From DATFUL01 sp041499035 (GTDB lineage Bacteria; Patescibacteriota; Microgenomatia; UBA8517): a DNA stretch of 64,000 nucleotides. Location of the stretch: positions 17,526 to 81,525 of the forward strand of contig JBGQJK010000002.1 in the NCBI GenBank assembly GCA_041499035.1. The letters are read 5' to 3'. The notes below the pieces were generated by a model that was given only the letters and a program-made list of their open reading frames with translations, was not told the DNA's origin and did no database searches. Position 1 is the first letter of the stretch. Each line of letters begins with the position of its first letter. Both the position numbers and the translations under genes were made by a program. Shown here in pieces: positions 56,993 through 64,000 of the stretch.

Positions 56993-57321
56993 CGCTGGGC
57001 CAAATATATCTCGAGGCATATGGCAATTGCAACTATCAAAAGCAGGTTAAGGATGTTGCCGACGCCGAGATACGCGAGAATAGCGAAGAGGGAAAGCGCG
57101 GTGGAGGCTATAACTCCACGTCTCGTGCTTGCAAAGACTAAGGAAAAAGTAAACAGCAGTGTGGCAGAAAGAAGCGCAAAAAAGAGCGCAACGGCTCCGA
57201 AAATTCCGGGATCTACAAAATAGATCATTCCCGCCAAAAGAATCCAAAGAAGGACAGTTACAAGTAGGGTGGGGAGGAAATTTTTTCTTTTGAGAACTTG
57301 CTGCTTCCGTCTTTCTTTCAT
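56989..57321 (-). CDS. Small polytopic membrane protein
   Basis: A 110-aa protein with a basic N-terminus and four hydrophobic helices (about 13-35, 37-60, 65-83 and 85-106). No family is recognised. It diverges from rmuC with only 16 bp between the start codons, and its minus-strand TAATAA (57333-57328) ends 6 bases before the ATG. Coupling to the TrpR-like gene suggests a shared role, perhaps membrane-linked regulation. Confidence 0.5.
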   Translation of the reverse strand: MKERRKQQVLKRKNFLPTLLVTVLLWILLAGMIYFVDPGIFGAVALFFALLSATLLFTFSLVFASTRRGVIASTALSLFAILAYLGVGNILNLLLIVAIAICLEIYLAQR

Positions 57322-57337
57322 ATGTTATTATTACGCG

Positions 57338-58324
57338 ATGGATCCGATCGTACTCATCATTATAATAGTAGCATCCCTTTTGGTTTTTGCGTTTTTCATC
57401 AACAAAAAAATATCAGAGCTTAAAGATGCTCAAAAGCCGTCTGATGAGCTTTTGGAAATTATCAAGACTTTACAATCTGGTTCACGGGAAGACAGACGCG
57501 ACCTTCTTTCTTCACTCCAGAAAAATACGCAGGCGGTTAACGAAAGACTAGATAATGCTGCGCGGGTTATTTCTCAAGTCCAACGTAATTTGGGAGAGAT
57601 GAGCGAGATTGGTAAAGGAATAAGAACGTTGCAGGATTTTTTGCAGTCGCCAAAACTTAGGGGCGGACTAGGGGAGGAAGTTTTAAAAGAAATGATTGGC
57701 CAGACCTTCCCAAAAAATGCATTTCACTTGCAATATCCTTTTAAGTCCGGTGTAAAAGTTGATGCTGTTCTTAAAACCGACGCGGGTCTCCTTTGTATCG
57801 ACTCAAAATTCCCGATGGAAAACTTCAACTTAATGCATAAAGCCGAAACTGAAGCAGAAAGAAATAATGCCAAGAAACAATTTATTCAGGATGTTAAAAA
57901 TCATATTGAAGATATATCTCGAAAATATATTTTGCCGGACGAAGGAACAATGGATTTCGCTCTAATGTATATCCCCTCGGAAGCAGTTTACTATGAAGCT
58001 GTTAACATTCTTGAACTTTCCACCTTTGCCAGGCGCCTCAGGGTTTATCCGGTTTCACCCAATACGTTATATGCCCACCTACAAGTTTTACTTCTTTCTT
58101 TTGAAGGCAAGGATTTAGAATTAAAATCCAAAGAAGTTTTTAGAATTCTCAGGGCTATCCAAAAAGATTACGGCAAGGTTGAAGAAAATTTAAGCACACT
58201 CCAAAAACATCTAAACAATGCTTACAATATGATGAGCAATGTATTCTCTTCTTTTAATCAACTTGGTCAAAAAATTACTTCTACTCAAAATTTGGGAGGG
58301 GCAGATAAAAAAGAGTTAGAATAA
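57338..58324 (+). CDS. rmuC: DNA recombination protein RmuC-like
   Basis: The ATG at 57338 (MDPIVLIIII) is chosen over 57269 because of the -10 TATTAT (57326-57331), which ends 6 bases before it (328 aa). An N-terminal membrane helix (5-25) is followed by a coiled coil and the RmuC domain, including G-x-L-G-E-E-V-L-K-E-M-I-G-Q-T-F and G-V-K-V-D-A-V-L-K-T-D-A-G-L-L-C-I-D-S-K-F-P, the conserved restriction-endonuclease-like core. RmuC proteins limit sequence inversions at repeats in E. coli. CutA follows. Confidence 0.85.
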   Translation: MDPIVLIIIIVASLLVFAFFINKKISELKDAQKPSDELLEIIKTLQSGSREDRRDLLSSLQKNTQAVNERLDNAARVISQVQRNLGEMSEIGKGIRTLQDFLQSPKLRGGLGEEVLKEMIGQTFPKNAFHLQYPFKSGVKVDAVLKTDAGLLCIDSKFPMENFNLMHKAETEAERNNAKKQFIQDVKNHIEDISRKYILPDEGTMDFALMYIPSEAVYYEAVNILELSTFARRLRVYPVSPNTLYAHLQVLLLSFEGKDLELKSKEVFRILRAIQKDYGKVEENLSTLQKHLNNAYNMMSNVFSSFNQLGQKITSTQNLGGADKKELE

Positions 58325-58328
58325 ATCA

Positions 58329-58670
58329 ATGGACGAACTACTTCTTGTCTACACAACTTGGGATTCGGTTGAACAGGCAAAAAAAGCCGGCAAACATTTA
58401 TTGGAAAAAAGGCTTTGCGGCTGCGTAAATATTTATCCTGAAGTTCTTCCTATGTTTTGGTGGCCGCCAAAAGCAAATAAAATCGACGAATCAAAAGAGG
58501 TAATGATGATAGTCAAGACTTTAAAAAGGAAGTATGAAGAATTGGAAAAAGAAATCTATAAAATTCATACTTACGACACTCCGTGTATAATTGGGATTCC
58601 AACTTATAAAGTGAATAAAGACTATTATGATTGGATAAAAGGGGAAATAGAAATGGGAGAAGGGAAATGA
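58329..58670 (+). CDS. cutA: Divalent-cation tolerance protein CutA-like
   Basis: A 113-aa protein matching the trimeric CutA1 family: L-L-V-Y-T-T-W (usually V-x-x-T-x-P), the E-K-R-L-C-G-C-V-N-I-Y-P-E-V motif and V-K-T-L-K-R-K-Y-E-E-L-E with T-P-C-I-I-G-I-P-T-Y. The N-terminal core and aromatic residues (F-W-W) are kept. Its role in copper tolerance is only indirectly supported. It is coupled by overlap to the MBL gene. Confidence 0.85.
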   Translation: MDELLLVYTTWDSVEQAKKAGKHLLEKRLCGCVNIYPEVLPMFWWPPKANKIDESKEVMMIVKTLKRKYEELEKEIYKIHTYDTPCIIGIPTYKVNKDYYDWIKGEIEMGEGK

Positions 58671-59260
58671 ATAAAGTAAAAGTTTTGGTGGAAGGGTATG
58701 CCCATCCAAACAAAGACGGGAGTTATACTGCCAGCCCCACATGTACTTTAGTTGAATCTAACGGTAAAAAGTTTTTAGTAGATCCGGGGACAAGTAGCGA
58801 GAAGCTTCTTAAGGCTTTAAAAGAAAACAACATTTCGGAGAAAAACCTTTCATTTATTTATTTAAGTCATTACCATCCGGATCACTTTTTAAATATCCGA
58901 CTCTTCCCTAATCTTGATATTTATGATGGAGAGATCTGTTGGAGAGGGGATCAAGAACTTTTTTATCAAGGCAAATTACCTAACGTCGATGTGGAAATCT
59001 TAAAAACTCCCGGACACGCAACCGAGGACACTTCGCTTCTAATAAAAACCGAAGAAGGAATGGTTTGTATTTGCCCCGACGTCTTTTGGTGGGAGGACGG
59101 AAAACAAAAAACAGACGAAATAGAAGACTTGCTGAATCTTGAAGATCCTTTTGCGAACGATAAAGAAACACTACTTGTTTCCCGAAAATTGGTTTTGGAA
59201 AAAGCGGATTGGATAATCCCGGGACACGGAAACATGTTTAAAATAAAGAAATTCCCTTAA
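58667..59260 (+). CDS. MBL-fold metallo-hydrolase
   Basis: The ATG at 58667 overlaps the cutA stop (ATGA), so it is preferred to 58631 (197 aa). It has the metallo-beta-lactamase motif H-Y-H-P-D-H (about residues 64-69) with further ligands in T-P-G-H (about 119-122), I-C-P-D-V-F (about 144) and P-G-H-G (about 186-189). It would hydrolyse a phosphoester, thioester or similar bond; the substrate is unknown. It overlaps the next convergent gene by 4 bases. Confidence 0.82.
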   Translation: MNKVKVLVEGYAHPNKDGSYTASPTCTLVESNGKKFLVDPGTSSEKLLKALKENNISEKNLSFIYLSHYHPDHFLNIRLFPNLDIYDGEICWRGDQELFYQGKLPNVDVEILKTPGHATEDTSLLIKTEEGMVCICPDVFWWEDGKQKTDEIEDLLNLEDPFANDKETLLVSRKLVLEKADWIIPGHGNMFKIKKFP

Positions 59261-59571
59261 GTGTTGTTTCTCCTCATTGTGCGAAAAACTGCTTCGAGTT
59301 CGGTTGTTACATAATGTTCCCCACCATCCTGACTTCCAGGCAGGGCGCTAGTATGTTTTTTTACAGCGTTAAATGCTTTCAGTAGTTTTTGCCTAATTGT
59401 CGGGTTACCCATAAGTTCTTGGGGGTTGTAATTCAGGATATCTAATCCCCGATCACGAAGACCTTCAAAGTATTCGATTTGACCGTTTCTATTGTTGGGA
59501 TTTAAAACAAAGGATCTTACAAGTTCTGCCGCGAGCGTATCCGCTTCTGATTCTTCTATTTCTTTTGACAT
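59257..59571 (-). CDS. Small hypothetical protein (104 aa)
   Basis: A 104-residue, largely helical, acidic protein (S-K-E-I-E-E-S-E-A-D-T-L-A-A-E-L) with no recognised family. The minus-strand TATAAT (59583-59578) ends 6 bases before the ATG at 59571, so the transcript would be leaderless. It diverges from the helicase gene with 36 bp between the starts. Confidence 0.55.
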   Translation of the reverse strand: MSKEIEESEADTLAAELVRSFVLNPNNRNGQIEYFEGLRDRGLDILNYNPQELMGNPTIRQKLLKAFNAVKKHTSALPGSQDGGEHYVTTELEAVFRTMRRNNT

Positions 59572-59607
59572 GGAGGGATTATATCAGTTTCGTGTTAAAA
59601 TCCTGTT

Positions 59608-62505
59608 GTGCATAAAACCTCAAGTCTTAAACTAAACAAAGAACAGCTGGATGCCATTAAATTCGGCGAAGGGCCACTACTTATTATTGCCGGCGCCGGG
59701 ACGGGGAAGACTACTGTTATAACCGAACGCATCAAGTATTTAATATTTTCCAAAAAAGCAAAACCGTCAGAAATCCTTGCATTAACTTTTACAGAAAAGG
59801 CAGCCAGGGAAATGGAGGAGAGGGTAGACGTTGCCATGCCGTATGGTTACACGCAAATGTGGATTATGACCTTCCATTCTTTTTGCGATAAAGTCCTGCG
59901 TCGCGAAGCACTTCATATAGGGCTCGACCCGAAATATAAATTAATGACCGAAGCCGAATCGGTCCAGCTTCTACGAAAAAATCTCTTCAAACTTGATCTC
60001 AATTACTTTCGCCCACTAGGCAATCCCAACAAATTCCTAAGCGGAATGCTGCAGCATTTCAGTCGATTGCAAGATGAGGATGTAAGTCCTCAGGATTATC
60101 AAAAATGGGTAAAGGGTCAAATGTCCTCCTACGCTAAAGCTTCGGAGGATAAAAAGTTGGAGTTAGACAAATGGAACGAGTTGTCGAAAGTCTATCGTGA
60201 ATATGATGAACTAAAAGTTAAAAATAGTCTTTTAGATTTTGGAGACGTAATTGTTAAGACATTAAAACTTTTTAGAGACCGGCCGAATATTCTCTCGGAA
60301 TATCAAAAACAATTTAAGTATTTTCTAGTCGATGAGTTTCAGGACACAAACTTTGCCCAGAACGAACTGGTAAAGTTGCTGGTCGGGAAGAAGGGAAACA
60401 TAAATGTAGTTGGGGACGATGATCAAAGTGTTTACAAATTTCGGGGAGCGGCGGTAAGTAATATTATTCAATTCAGAAAAAACTTTCCAAAAACAAAAGT
60501 TGTTGTCCTTACTAAGAACTATCGTTCAACACAGGAAATTTTAGATAGAAGTTACGAACTGATAAAACATAATAACCCTGACAGGTTGGAAGTTGTGGAA
60601 AAGATTGACAAAAAACTTAAGTCAGAGATTGGAGGTCAGAGCTCAGAGCTTAGTTTTATACACTCGGATAGAGTGGAGAATGAGTCAGATCAGATTGCAA
60701 AGAGAATCTTGGAACTTCAAAAAGAAAATAAATATTATTACAAAGATTTTGCGATTTTGGTTAGAGCCAACAACCACTCGGAGCCGATAATGCGTGCCTT
60801 GGGGCGAAATGGAATTCCTTACCAATTTCTGGGCCCCGGCAGGCTTTTTAAACAGCCGGAAATAGTTGATTTGATTGCTTACTTAAAAGTCCTCTACGAT
60901 TTTACCGACTCGGTCTCTTTCTACCGCCTGCTTTCCATCGATCATTTTGGGATAACCGGCAGGGAACTGGCGGAGCTGGGGAATTATGCCAGGAAAAATA
61001 ATACTTCTCTTTTTGAAGCGGCGGAAGCAGTAGGAAGCGAGAAAGTTAAGAATATTCTGGAAATTATTAACAAACAATTGGATTTGGTTAAAAAGGAATC
61101 GGCGGGACAACTATTATATTTCTTCCTGGAAAGTACCGGACTGTTGCAAAAGCTGCTTTCTCCCGAATCGGCAGAAGCGGAGAAGCGCGCCAAAAATATT
61201 TCCAAACTTTTTGACAAATTAAAAAGTTACGAAGCGGATCATGAAGACTCTTCCGTTACTTCGGTGGTTGACTGGTTGGACCTTTCAATGGAGCTGGGCG
61301 AATCGCCACTCGCTACCGACAGTGATTGGACAGATATAAATGCAGTAAACATCCTCACAGTTCATTCGGCCAAAGGACTGGAGTTTCCGGTCGTATTTTT
61401 AGTTAATTTAGTTACCCAAAGATTTCCAAGTATGGAACGCAGAGAGCAGATTCCAATACCGGACGCTTTAATTAAAGAAGTCTTGCCCGTGGGGGACTTC
61501 CACTTGGAAGAAGAGCGCAGACTTTTTTATGTTGGAATGACTAGAGCCAAAGAAAAATTAATTTTGACAGCAGCTGATTATTATGGAGAGGGGAAGCGCG
61601 AAAAGAAACTTTCGCCGTTTATCTATGAATCGATTGGCGATAAGTTTGTTACTTCAGAAAAGGCCGCAAAAATTGATCAGCTTTCATTTCTTGATTATAA
61701 AACGGAGGATAAGAAGATTGAGCCGATTGAAAAGCTTCACATAGATTATTTGTCTTACTCCCAAATTGAAACTTTCCAAACTTGCCCCCTGCATTACAAA
61801 CTTCGTTATGTTTATAAAGTTCCGACACCAACTTCCGCGTCTCAAAGTTTTGGAACGGCGATGCACGCAACTTTGAAAGAATTTTTTGAACAAGTTTCAC
61901 AAAAAGCCAAACCAACCGATAAATTGCTCTATGAACTACTTGATAAGAATTGGATAAGTGAAGGTTACAGAACGAAATTGCACGAAAAGGAGTTCTTAAA
62001 TAAAGGCAAGCTATACCTTTCCGGATTTCTAAAACAAGGTTTTAATCCAAAAATTCTTCCTGTGGCACTTGAACAAGCGTTCACCGTTCCGGTAAATACG
62101 AAATCCGAAGCACGAAATCCGAAACCACTAAAAATAGGGGGAAAGATTGACCGCGTTGACGATCTAGGAAATGGGGAAATAGAAATTATTGATTATAAAA
62201 CGGGAGCAACAATCCCGAGTCAACGTGATGTAGATAAAAATCTTCAATTGTCTTTCTATGCATTGGCAGCAACAAAAATCCCGACATTACCATTTGGAAA
62301 GTTGCCGGAAATGATAAAACTTTCTTTATATTATCTTGACACTCAAGAAAAGATATCCACAACCCGATCCGCAAAAGATTTGGAAAAGGCGACAGGGGAA
62401 ATTTTCAAAGTGAGAGAGGAAATTGAAAAATCAGACTTTAAATGCAGTAATCACTTATTCTGCCAAATGGGCTGCGAGTTTTCGCTATTTTGCAAAACTG
62501 ATTAG
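59608..62505 (+). CDS. UvrD/PcrA-type helicase fused to a PD-(D/E)xK nuclease with Fe-S cysteines
   Basis: A 965-aa protein starting at GTG. It has SF1A helicase motifs: Walker A G-A-G-T-G-K-T (29-35), Walker B L-V-D-E-F-Q-D-T (about 242-249), G-D-D-D-Q-S-V-Y and a later T-V-H-S-A-K-G-L-E-F. From about residue 715, Y-S-Q-I-E-T-F-Q-T-C-P and I-I-D-Y-K-T-G make a RecB/AddB-type nuclease. C-terminal cysteines at 946, 952, 956 and 962, with Cys about 727, suggest a 4Fe-4S cluster. By family it would process DNA ends for repair. A copy of the dispersed hairpin repeat encodes residues 173-180. Confidence 0.88.
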   Translation: MHKTSSLKLNKEQLDAIKFGEGPLLIIAGAGTGKTTVITERIKYLIFSKKAKPSEILALTFTEKAAREMEERVDVAMPYGYTQMWIMTFHSFCDKVLRREALHIGLDPKYKLMTEAESVQLLRKNLFKLDLNYFRPLGNPNKFLSGMLQHFSRLQDEDVSPQDYQKWVKGQMSSYAKASEDKKLELDKWNELSKVYREYDELKVKNSLLDFGDVIVKTLKLFRDRPNILSEYQKQFKYFLVDEFQDTNFAQNELVKLLVGKKGNINVVGDDDQSVYKFRGAAVSNIIQFRKNFPKTKVVVLTKNYRSTQEILDRSYELIKHNNPDRLEVVEKIDKKLKSEIGGQSSELSFIHSDRVENESDQIAKRILELQKENKYYYKDFAILVRANNHSEPIMRALGRNGIPYQFLGPGRLFKQPEIVDLIAYLKVLYDFTDSVSFYRLLSIDHFGITGRELAELGNYARKNNTSLFEAAEAVGSEKVKNILEIINKQLDLVKKESAGQLLYFFLESTGLLQKLLSPESAEAEKRAKNISKLFDKLKSYEADHEDSSVTSVVDWLDLSMELGESPLATDSDWTDINAVNILTVHSAKGLEFPVVFLVNLVTQRFPSMERREQIPIPDALIKEVLPVGDFHLEEERRLFYVGMTRAKEKLILTAADYYGEGKREKKLSPFIYESIGDKFVTSEKAAKIDQLSFLDYKTEDKKIEPIEKLHIDYLSYSQIETFQTCPLHYKLRYVYKVPTPTSASQSFGTAMHATLKEFFEQVSQKAKPTDKLLYELLDKNWISEGYRTKLHEKEFLNKGKLYLSGFLKQGFNPKILPVALEQAFTVPVNTKSEARNPKPLKIGGKIDRVDDLGNGEIEIIDYKTGATIPSQRDVDKNLQLSFYALAATKIPTLPFGKLPEMIKLSLYYLDTQEKISTTRSAKDLEKATGEIFKVREEIEKSDFKCSNHLFCQMGCEFSLFCKTD
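60125..60148 (+). repeat. Dispersed hairpin repeat, copy C (inside the helicase gene)
   Basis: CCTCC (60125-60129), core TACGCTAAAGCTTC and GGAGG (60144-60148). It encodes S-Y-A-K-A-S-E-D within a variable linker of the helicase, without disturbing the frame. Confidence 0.7.
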
Positions 62506-62545
62506 TTACTTAAACGCAATTATTTGGAGGCTGTATTTTTATCAA

Positions 62546-62573
62546 TACTTACATGATATATATTATGTAAGTA
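62546..62573. other. Perfect 9-bp hairpin between convergent helicase and ASCH genes
   Basis: TACTTACAT (62546-62554), a 10-base AT-rich loop and ATGTAAGTA (62565-62573). It lies in the 75-bp convergent spacer and may act as a bidirectional transcript end, although there is no strong T-run. Confidence 0.5.
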
Positions 62574-62580
62574 ATTAACT

Positions 62581-62925
62581 TCACTTTTTATTAACTTCAG
62601 GCAACATCAAATTGAAAACTCCTAAACTTCCTTTGACTGGAATTGGAGAAGCAATCGGGCGGAGATTACGGAGAAACCAGGCGTGAGCTTTGGGATAAAC
62701 CTTGATGCAGGCTTTCTTTTCATCTTTCTTTTCCATCGGTTTAACATCATAAAGTTCTACAACGCAGAGTGCTTTGCCGTATGGTTCGATTTTAGGGTTT
62801 TGCGAAGAACAAATAATTAGATCTCCACGATATTTTGTAGACCACTTTCTGGTTTCTATAGTTTTCTTTCCGGTCGCAACTAAACTGGCCCAGGGTTGTT
62901 TAAGTGAAATCGCTTTGTAAATCAT
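62581..62925 (-). CDS. ASCH-domain protein
   Basis: A 114-aa protein beginning M-I-Y-K-A-I-S-L-K-Q-P-W-A-S-L-V-A-T-G-K-K-T-I-E-T-R-K-W with the ASCH (ASC-1 homology) pattern, followed by a beta-barrel-like region (Y-R-G-D-L-I-I-C-S-S). ASCH domains bind RNA or nucleic acid and some process modified cytidines. It overlaps the FemAB-like gene end by 4 bases (ATGA), so it is in an operon with it. Confidence 0.8.
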   Translation of the reverse strand: MIYKAISLKQPWASLVATGKKTIETRKWSTKYRGDLIICSSQNPKIEPYGKALCVVELYDVKPMEKKDEKKACIKVYPKAHAWFLRNLRPIASPIPVKGSLGVFNLMLPEVNKK

Positions 62926-63800
62926 ATTGGCAATCTAAATTTTGTATAGCACCCGGGATAGAGGACTTCTGTGCCGCCAAAAGACTTTTTAAAATGAGAA
63001 AACCCGAGCCAGTTCTTAATAGGAAAACGGGAATCGTATATGCCTTCGAAGTCAAAAACTTTACACCCCATCTTTTTAGCCCATAGTATTCCCTGATAGA
63101 GGAGAGAGTATTGGGATAGGGAAGAGCGGCCTTCTTTATTTGTAAATCCGTACCAATAATAACTGATATAGTTTGATACTCCGTGTGAAGATATCGTGAA
63201 AAGCGCTCCTCCTATAATACTGCCAGATATATTGTGCGACGCAAGAAATAGAGACTTCTTATCACCAAAACTCTTGCGTAAATTCAAAAGTTGCTCAACC
63301 GGCGGTACATAGCGGTTAAATTTAACAGAATTTTTCCAAGATTCCCGCCACTCTCGTATGTCATTTGGAGTAGAACATTCTTTAATGAAATACCTATCCC
63401 CCTTTGGCTCGCCGTAGCTCATAGCGAAGGCGGCTTTTCTTATTGCCTGCCTGGCATCTTTCTTAAAACCGCTTAAAATTGTCTTTTCGCTTTTGGTCAG
63501 ACCAATTTGAAGGGTTTTACTGGGTAAATATGGGTTTTTTGACAATTTGAAGCCATTTGAACCTAAAGATTTTGTTTGAAGTTCATCTTCCGGCTCGATA
63601 ATAGTCTGGAATATACCGTATTTTCGGCGTAATTTCTCGACTACCTCAAAATCTATTTTTTCCGGCCTCTGAAGTTTCAGAATGCTTCCGACTACCGGGA
63701 ATTTTCTGATGAAGTAGTTAACTCCTTTCGTTCGTTCCACAATCCACCCTTCCCTTTTCAAAAAATCTGCATAGTGGGAAGACTGACGGACGTCTAACAT
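62922..63800 (-). CDS. FemAB/FemX-like aminoacyltransferase (GNAT fold)
   Basis: A 292-aa protein with the FemABX layout: two GNAT-like halves, with an early L-K-L-Q-R-P and, in the second half, S-I-I-G-G-A-L-F-T-I followed by Y-Y-W-Y-G and L-L-Y-Q-G-I-L-W-A-K-K-M-G-C-K-V-F-D-F-E-G-I-Y. Family members attach amino acids to the peptidoglycan precursor lipid II or act as related peptidyltransferases. A copy of the dispersed hairpin repeat lies inside the gene (residues F-A-M-S-Y-G-E). The blue-copper protein gene lies upstream on the same strand. Confidence 0.8.
   Translation of the reverse strand: MLDVRQSSHYADFLKREGWIVERTKGVNYFIRKFPVVGSILKLQRPEKIDFEVVEKLRRKYGIFQTIIEPEDELQTKSLGSNGFKLSKNPYLPSKTLQIGLTKSEKTILSGFKKDARQAIRKAAFAMSYGEPKGDRYFIKECSTPNDIREWRESWKNSVKFNRYVPPVEQLLNLRKSFGDKKSLFLASHNISGSIIGGALFTISSHGVSNYISYYWYGFTNKEGRSSLSQYSLLYQGILWAKKMGCKVFDFEGIYDSRFPIKNWLGFSHFKKSFGGTEVLYPGCYTKFRLPI
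63409..63433 (-). repeat. Dispersed hairpin repeat, copy D (inside the FemAB-like gene)
   Basis: On the minus strand CCGCC, core TTCGCTATGAGCTAC and GGCGA. It encodes A-F-A-M-S-Y-G-E in the FemAB-like protein, with the frame preserved. Confidence 0.65.
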
Positions 63801-63815
63801 TTGAGTAAGTATAAC

Positions 63816-64000
63816 TTACTGCACAGTTAGCGTTCCTGTCATGGTTGTATGTATTTGGCAGTGAAACTTGTATGTGCCCGGTTGTGCAGGTGCTGTAAAA
63901 CTTCCTGATTGACCAGTTGACATAAGCCCCGTATCAAAGGATCCGTCGTCCGAAGTCAGCGAATGTTGTGCCGAGTCACTATTAGTAACGCTAACCTTTT
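63816..64000 (-). CDS. C-terminal part of a blue-copper (cupredoxin-like) protein (partial)
   Basis: The stop is at 63816-63818 and the gene continues beyond the window edge. The visible 60 residues contain S-A-Q-H-S-L-T, G-T-Y-K-F-H-C-Q-I-H-T-T-M-T-G-T-L-T-V-Q. The His, Cys, His, Met order (H-C-Q-I-H-T-T-M) gives the four copper ligands of plastocyanin/amicyanin-type proteins. It probably is a secreted electron-transfer or copper-binding protein. Only the C-terminus is seen, so size and signal peptide are unknown. Confidence 0.75.
   Translation of the reverse strand, partial: KVSVTNSDSAQHSLTSDDGSFDTGLMSTGQSGSFTAPAQPGTYKFHCQIHTTMTGTLTVQ

Noticed and set aside
1..64000. Recoded TGA as glycine (as in Gracilibacteria/Absconditabacteria)
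   Set aside because: TGA ends several well-recognised genes at the expected length (for example rnpA and cutA) and is used in ATGA overlaps.
1..64000. CRISPR array, insertion sequence, prophage or rRNA operon
   Set aside because: No regularly spaced repeats, transposase, phage structural gene or rRNA sequence was recognised.

Overview
The window looks like a near-origin stretch of a Patescibacteria (Candidate Phyla Radiation, CPR) chromosome, most likely a Microgenomates-type lineage. This placement is inferred from gene content and architecture: a PrgI/VirB4-type secretion locus, DUF4012 and VanW proteins, a UvrD-nuclease fusion, very short proteins, tight packing, convergent genes overlapping at their stops, and almost no Shine-Dalgarno sites. 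TGA is used as a normal stop (for example in the ATGA overlaps), so the recoded-TGA lineages (Gracilibacteria/Absconditabacteria) are unlikely. No rRNA, CRISPR array, transposase or phage gene was seen. One tRNA (Cys, GCA) is present.

Layout. (1) 1-16772 is a type IV secretion/pilus-like locus: eight tandem VirB2-like two-TM pilin-type genes, a secreted 842-aa protein ending in a lysozyme-like domain, a VirB6-like membrane protein, an antisense 761-aa cytoplasmic protein, PrgI, a split VirB4 (N-domain and ATPase as separate genes), a 949-aa membrane protein ending in a CHAP/NlpC-like amidase, and an Ig-like surface protein. No relaxase, VirD4 or VirB11 is present. (2) 16756-21545 is the replication-origin neighbourhood: dnaN, a cluster of DnaA boxes, dnaA, then rpmH-rnpA-yidD-yidC-jag. 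(3) 21561-36390 holds an O-antigen ligase-like protein, RNase H, DUF4012, L25, ValS, the t6A genes (tsaD and a TsaC-TsaE fusion), a methyltransferase, VanW and an orphan solute-binding protein. (4) 36392-43782 holds a nucleotidyltransferase, a possible structured RNA, CIRCE-controlled groES-groEL, an AlkA-type glycosylase, an M23 peptidase, tRNA-Cys and a PEGA/SH3 protein. (5) 43775-53037 is a surface-polysaccharide region: UbiA-type prenyltransferase, WecA/MraY-like transferase, GT39-like and GT2 glycosyltransferases, ABC exporter, UDP-glucuronate decarboxylase-like epimerase and a DHH protein. (6) 53081-64000 holds MetG, a dockerin-repeat protein, a TrpR-like regulator, RmuC, CutA, an MBL hydrolase, the UvrD-nuclease fusion, ASCH, a FemAB-like protein and the end of a blue-copper protein.

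Cross-cutting observations. Many genes have a -10 hexamer ending 6-8 bases before the start codon, which implies leaderless mRNAs. This decides the start where several ATGs compete (metG, the epimerase, the ABC transporter, DUF4012). Some divergent gene pairs are separated by only 16 or 22 bp with overlapping -10 boxes. A small dispersed hairpin repeat occurs four times (29674, 53068, 60125, 63409), twice inside coding genes and once supplying a stop codon, and its stem bases change in a compensating way. The best candidates for unusual biology are the eight-pilin secretion locus with its antisense gene, the covarying hairpin repeat, and the structured intergenic segment before groES.
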